Shown: piece after piece, positions 61,876 to 64,000 of the stretch
How the letters are laid out: every line of letters starts with the position of its first letter
Position numbering within the stretch: the first letter of the stretch is position 1
Origin: Nocardia exalbida NBRC 100660
GTDB taxonomy: Bacteria; Actinomycetota; Actinomycetes; Mycobacteriales; Mycobacteriaceae
NCBI RefSeq assembly: GCF_000308575.1
Contig: NZ_BAFZ01000026.1
Coordinates: 1 to 64,000 of the forward strand
Length of the DNA stretch: 64,000 nucleotides
Reading direction: 5' to 3'
Notes under the pieces: model-generated
The model's database searches: none
What the model was told of the DNA's origin: nothing
Seen by the model: only the letters and a program-made list of their open reading frames with translations
Program-made: the position numbers and the translations under genes

Positions 61876-62048
61876 CGGTCGGATATTGCCGCTGGTCACG
61901 AGGGTGTGTCGCCTGCCAGTGCCGCGAAACTGGACTGACTTGGACCGGCCGGTGGCACGCGCGGCGAGAGTACGGCGACATCGGCACATCCGGTGCGTAG
62001 GGTGGGGGAGTCGGTGCGCGAGGACGTCATTCGGGACGAGGAGCTGAG

Positions 62049-62867
62049 TTGAGCGCGGTACTGATCTCACCGGGAGAGCTTCGGGAAGCGTTGGCGGACA
62101 AGCGGCTTCGGCTGCTGGACGTCCGATGGGCACTGGGCGACCCGGACGGCCCGCAGCACTATCTCGACGGTCACATCCCCGGTGCGGTGTTCGTCGACCT
62201 GGAGACCGAACTGGCCGCGCCGCCGTCGCCGGCGCGCGGCAGGCATCCGCTGCCGGATCTCGCGCAGCTGGAGAAGTGCGCGCGCAGCTGGGGTCTGCGC
62301 CGCGGCGATCCGGTGGTCGTCTACGACGCCACCGGCGGCATGGCCGCCGCACGCGCCTGGTGGCTGCTGCGCTGGGCGGGAATCGCGGACGTGCGCATCC
62401 TCGACGGCGGGCTGCCCGCCTGGGTGGAGGCGGGCGGCTCCGTCGCGACCGGCGCCGAGCCCGACCCGGAGCCCGGAGATGTCGAATTGAGCCCAGGCCA
62501 CCTGCCCGTGATCGAGGCCGACGCGGCCGCCCGCTGGAAGGGCGTCCTGCTGGATGCCCGCGCGAGCGAGCGCTTCCGCGGTGACGTGGAGCCGATCGAC
62601 CCCCGCGCCGGGCACATCCCCGGTGCGCTCAGCGCCCCGACCGCCGACAATCTCGACGCCGAGGGGCGCTTCCGCGCGGTACCGGAACTGCGCGACCGTT
62701 TCGCCGGGTTCGGATCGGGGCCGGTGGCCGTGTACTGCGGTTCCGGCGTCACGGCGGCGCACCAGGTGGCGGCGCTCGCCATCGTGGGTGTGGAGGCTGC
62801 GTTGTATCCCGGGTCGTGGTCGCAGTGGTCGAACGATCCGAAACGGCCGGTAGCGACAGGTAGCTGA
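62049..62867 (+). CDS. Two-domain rhodanese/thiosulfate sulfurtransferase (active)
   Basis: A 272-residue sulfurtransferase. N-terminal rhodanese domain about 1-130 (YLDGHIPGAVFVDL, no Cys in its loop) and C-terminal catalytic domain about 155-270 with Cys230 in AVYCGSGVTA. Intact where SseA at 23.7 kb is not. TTG start, supported by GAGGAG ahead of it. Ends with GSWSQWSNDP. Confidence 0.9.
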   Translation: MSAVLISPGELREALADKRLRLLDVRWALGDPDGPQHYLDGHIPGAVFVDLETELAAPPSPARGRHPLPDLAQLEKCARSWGLRRGDPVVVYDATGGMAAARAWWLLRWAGIADVRILDGGLPAWVEAGGSVATGAEPDPEPGDVELSPGHLPVIEADAAARWKGVLLDARASERFRGDVEPIDPRAGHIPGALSAPTADNLDAEGRFRAVPELRDRFAGFGSGPVAVYCGSGVTAAHQVAALAIVGVEAALYPGSWSQWSNDPKRPVATGS

Positions 62868-62884
62868 CCCGCCGCTGTAAGGCC

Positions 62885-63247
62885 CTACAGCCAGGCGCGC
62901 GCCAGGAGGTCGTCGTCGGTGACCTCGCTGGCTCGCGGCGGGAACCGGGTGGCCGCGATCGACTCGATATGCGTCCCGTCGTGCCCGATCACCCACGAGC
63001 CGCCGCGCTCCTCGCATTCGGCGAGCTTGGCGAAGGTGGTGAGCAGGAACGTGATCGCCTCGCGCGGGTCGGCGGTGCGGGCCAGCCGCTGGGATTCGCC
63101 GGGACGCGACAGGTCCAGCCACACCCCGCACTGCCCGTCCAGCCGCATGCCGACGATCTTGTCGGCATGCACGAAGGTGAATTTGCGCCGTTCCCACGCG
63201 GTCGTCGGTGTGAAGCTCTGCTCGAGAACCTGGAGCAGAATCGTCAT
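62885..63247 (-). CDS. Hypothetical protein (120 aa)
   Basis: Starts MTILLQVLEQSFTPTTAWER with GGAGGAAGCAGC before it, so the ATG at 63247 is well supported; the longer frame is not. Mixed alpha/beta with HADKIVGMRLDGQCGVWLDL and GSWVIGHDGTHIESIAATRF. Looks like a small conserved actinobacterial protein; role unknown. Convergent with the rhodanese gene (17 bp) and divergent from the helicase gene. Confidence 0.72.
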   Translation of the reverse strand: MTILLQVLEQSFTPTTAWERRKFTFVHADKIVGMRLDGQCGVWLDLSRPGESQRLARTADPREAITFLLTTFAKLAECEERGGSWVIGHDGTHIESIAATRFPPRASEVTDDDLLARAWL

Positions 63248-63396
63248 GCTGCTTCCTCCGCTTCGTTGACGCCGAGCTGCGATTATTCTGCGATGACCTG
63301 CGGATATCCCAGTATGTTCCGGTATCGCGCAGAAATCCACAACGCTCGGGCCGCGGTGTGCGCGGCCGTGTCGGAGCCGCCTGCTTTGATGGGGTG

Positions 63397-64000
63397 ATGC
63401 TGCACGGATTGTGGTCGCCGGGATCCGGGTTGCTGCTCTGGCACGACGCACCGGTCGCCGCGACGTCCGCCGAGCTGCCCGATCCGCTGGGCCGCGTGCT
63501 GCGGGCGTCGAAGTTCCGGCACCGTGCCGAGGTCCTGGTGGTCGCGAACGGCGTCGCCGGTACCGAGCGGGTCCGTGCGCACGCGCTGGCCCCGGTCGCG
63601 GCGGCGGAGGCCCTCCGGCAGCGGCTGCCCGTCGAGCTGGTGTCCGGTGATCTGCGTTACCTCGCGCACGTCGCCCGTGGCATCGAACGCTGGGTGCGCG
63701 CCGGGCGTGTCGTGCCGGATCTGCGCAGGGAGGACGGCCAGTGGTGGGTGCGCTGGCGGCTGGTCGGCGGGGAGCGGCAACGGGCCTGGCTGGCCGAATT
63801 GGCGGTCGCCATGCCGGAGGCGCTGCGGGTGGCCGGGCGTCCGGCCGCGCTGCTCGACGACATGGTCACCGAACTCACCGATCCGATCGCCCGGTCACTG
63901 GCCGAACCGCCGGACTCGCCGCATCCGCTGGTGGCCGCCCTGGTCGGCGACACTCCGCTGGACAACGGCAGCTATCAGGTCGCCGAGGTGCTGGAGCGCT
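63397..64000 (+). CDS. SNF2/HelZ-type helicase, N-terminal part (cut by window)
   Basis: 201 codons from ATG at 63397 with no stop before the edge. MLHGLWSPGSGLLLWHDAPV matches the start of the mycobacterial SNF2-family helicase HelZ (Rv2101), which carries a long N-terminal domain before its helicase core. LAHVARGIERWVRAGRVVPD, REDGQWWVRWRLV and ELAVAMPEALRV fit that domain. The ATPase motifs lie beyond position 64000, so the helicase call rests on the N-terminus alone. Confidence 0.78.
   Translation, partial: MLHGLWSPGSGLLLWHDAPVAATSAELPDPLGRVLRASKFRHRAEVLVVANGVAGTERVRAHALAPVAAAEALRQRLPVELVSGDLRYLAHVARGIERWVRAGRVVPDLRREDGQWWVRWRLVGGERQRAWLAELAVAMPEALRVAGRPAALLDDMVTELTDPIARSLAEPPDSPHPLVAALVGDTPLDNGSYQVAEVLER

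Noticed and set aside
1..64000. CRISPR arrays, rRNA, insertion sequences, riboswitches
   Set aside because: No regular spaced repeats, rRNA-like sequence, transposase or recognisable riboswitch core was seen on reading both strands; small or divergent ones could be missed without a search.

Overview
The window is high-GC, densely coded actinobacterial DNA with frequent GTG and some TTG starts, mostly AGGAG-type ribosome sites, and ATGA/GTGA/TGATG gene junctions. It fits a mycolic-acid actinomycete, most likely Nocardia (Rhodococcus is the alternative). Gene content and order over the first 38 kb follow, from memory, the Mycobacterium tuberculosis stretch Rv3297-Rv3274 (nei2-lhr, pcd-lrpA-lat, accA3, sseA, maf-accE5-accD5, birA, PH-domain protein, GtrA, purK-purE, fadE25), with genus-specific insertions and without the sigF cluster. 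No phage, transposase, CRISPR array or rRNA was seen.

Layout. 0-8.4 kb: endonuclease VIII (Nei2) and the giant helicase Lhr, a histidine-phosphatase-like protein with an altered RHG motif, a secreted lipase and a small lipoprotein. 8.6-12.5 kb: a fused 2-oxoacid (indolepyruvate-type) ferredoxin oxidoreductase, a scrap of an esterase gene and the initiator tRNA. 12.6-16.1 kb: lysine catabolism (lat, pcd) with its Lrp regulator. 16.4-21.6 kb: tandem membrane Ser/Thr kinases and a patatin. 21.7-29.5 kb: all parts of an AccA3-AccD5-AccE5 acyl-CoA carboxylase plus biotin ligase, with Maf, a rhodanese lacking its catalytic Cys and a Cys-bearing winged-helix regulator. 29.6-38 kb: acyl-ACP desaturase, PH-domain protein, a two-component system, GtrA, purine genes, a TetR regulator and FadE25.

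38-42.1 kb is accessory: an epoxide hydrolase behind a large inverted repeat, then a less GC-rich block with an Xre/DUF5753 regulator, two DUF397 proteins (with a visible duplication scar) and two divergent unknown genes. 42-50 kb: FAD-linked oxidase, second GtrA-like protein, peptidase E-like protein, DinB-like mycothiol enzyme, HIT protein and the three-gene proton-translocating transhydrogenase. 50-64 kb: DUF5925 AAA ATPase, LppU-like protein, a frameshifted F420-type gene, MFS/AraC pair, thioesterase, the branched-chain 2-oxoacid dehydrogenase operon (bkdABC) with a divergent Lrp regulator, SDR, BenE-type transporter, a second rhodanese, and the start of a SNF2 helicase.

The strongest new observation is regulatory. 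An identical 15-bp palindrome (TGAGCAGAATGCTCA) lies upstream of the ferredoxin oxidoreductase at 8.6 kb and in the bkdA/lrp divergent promoter at 59.2 kb, 50 kb apart. This suggests one Lrp/AsnC regulator controls two alternative routes from 2-oxoacids to acyl-CoA. Other notable points are the Cys-to-Ser SseA, paired TetR boxes before fadE25, the Lat operator, and several broken genes.
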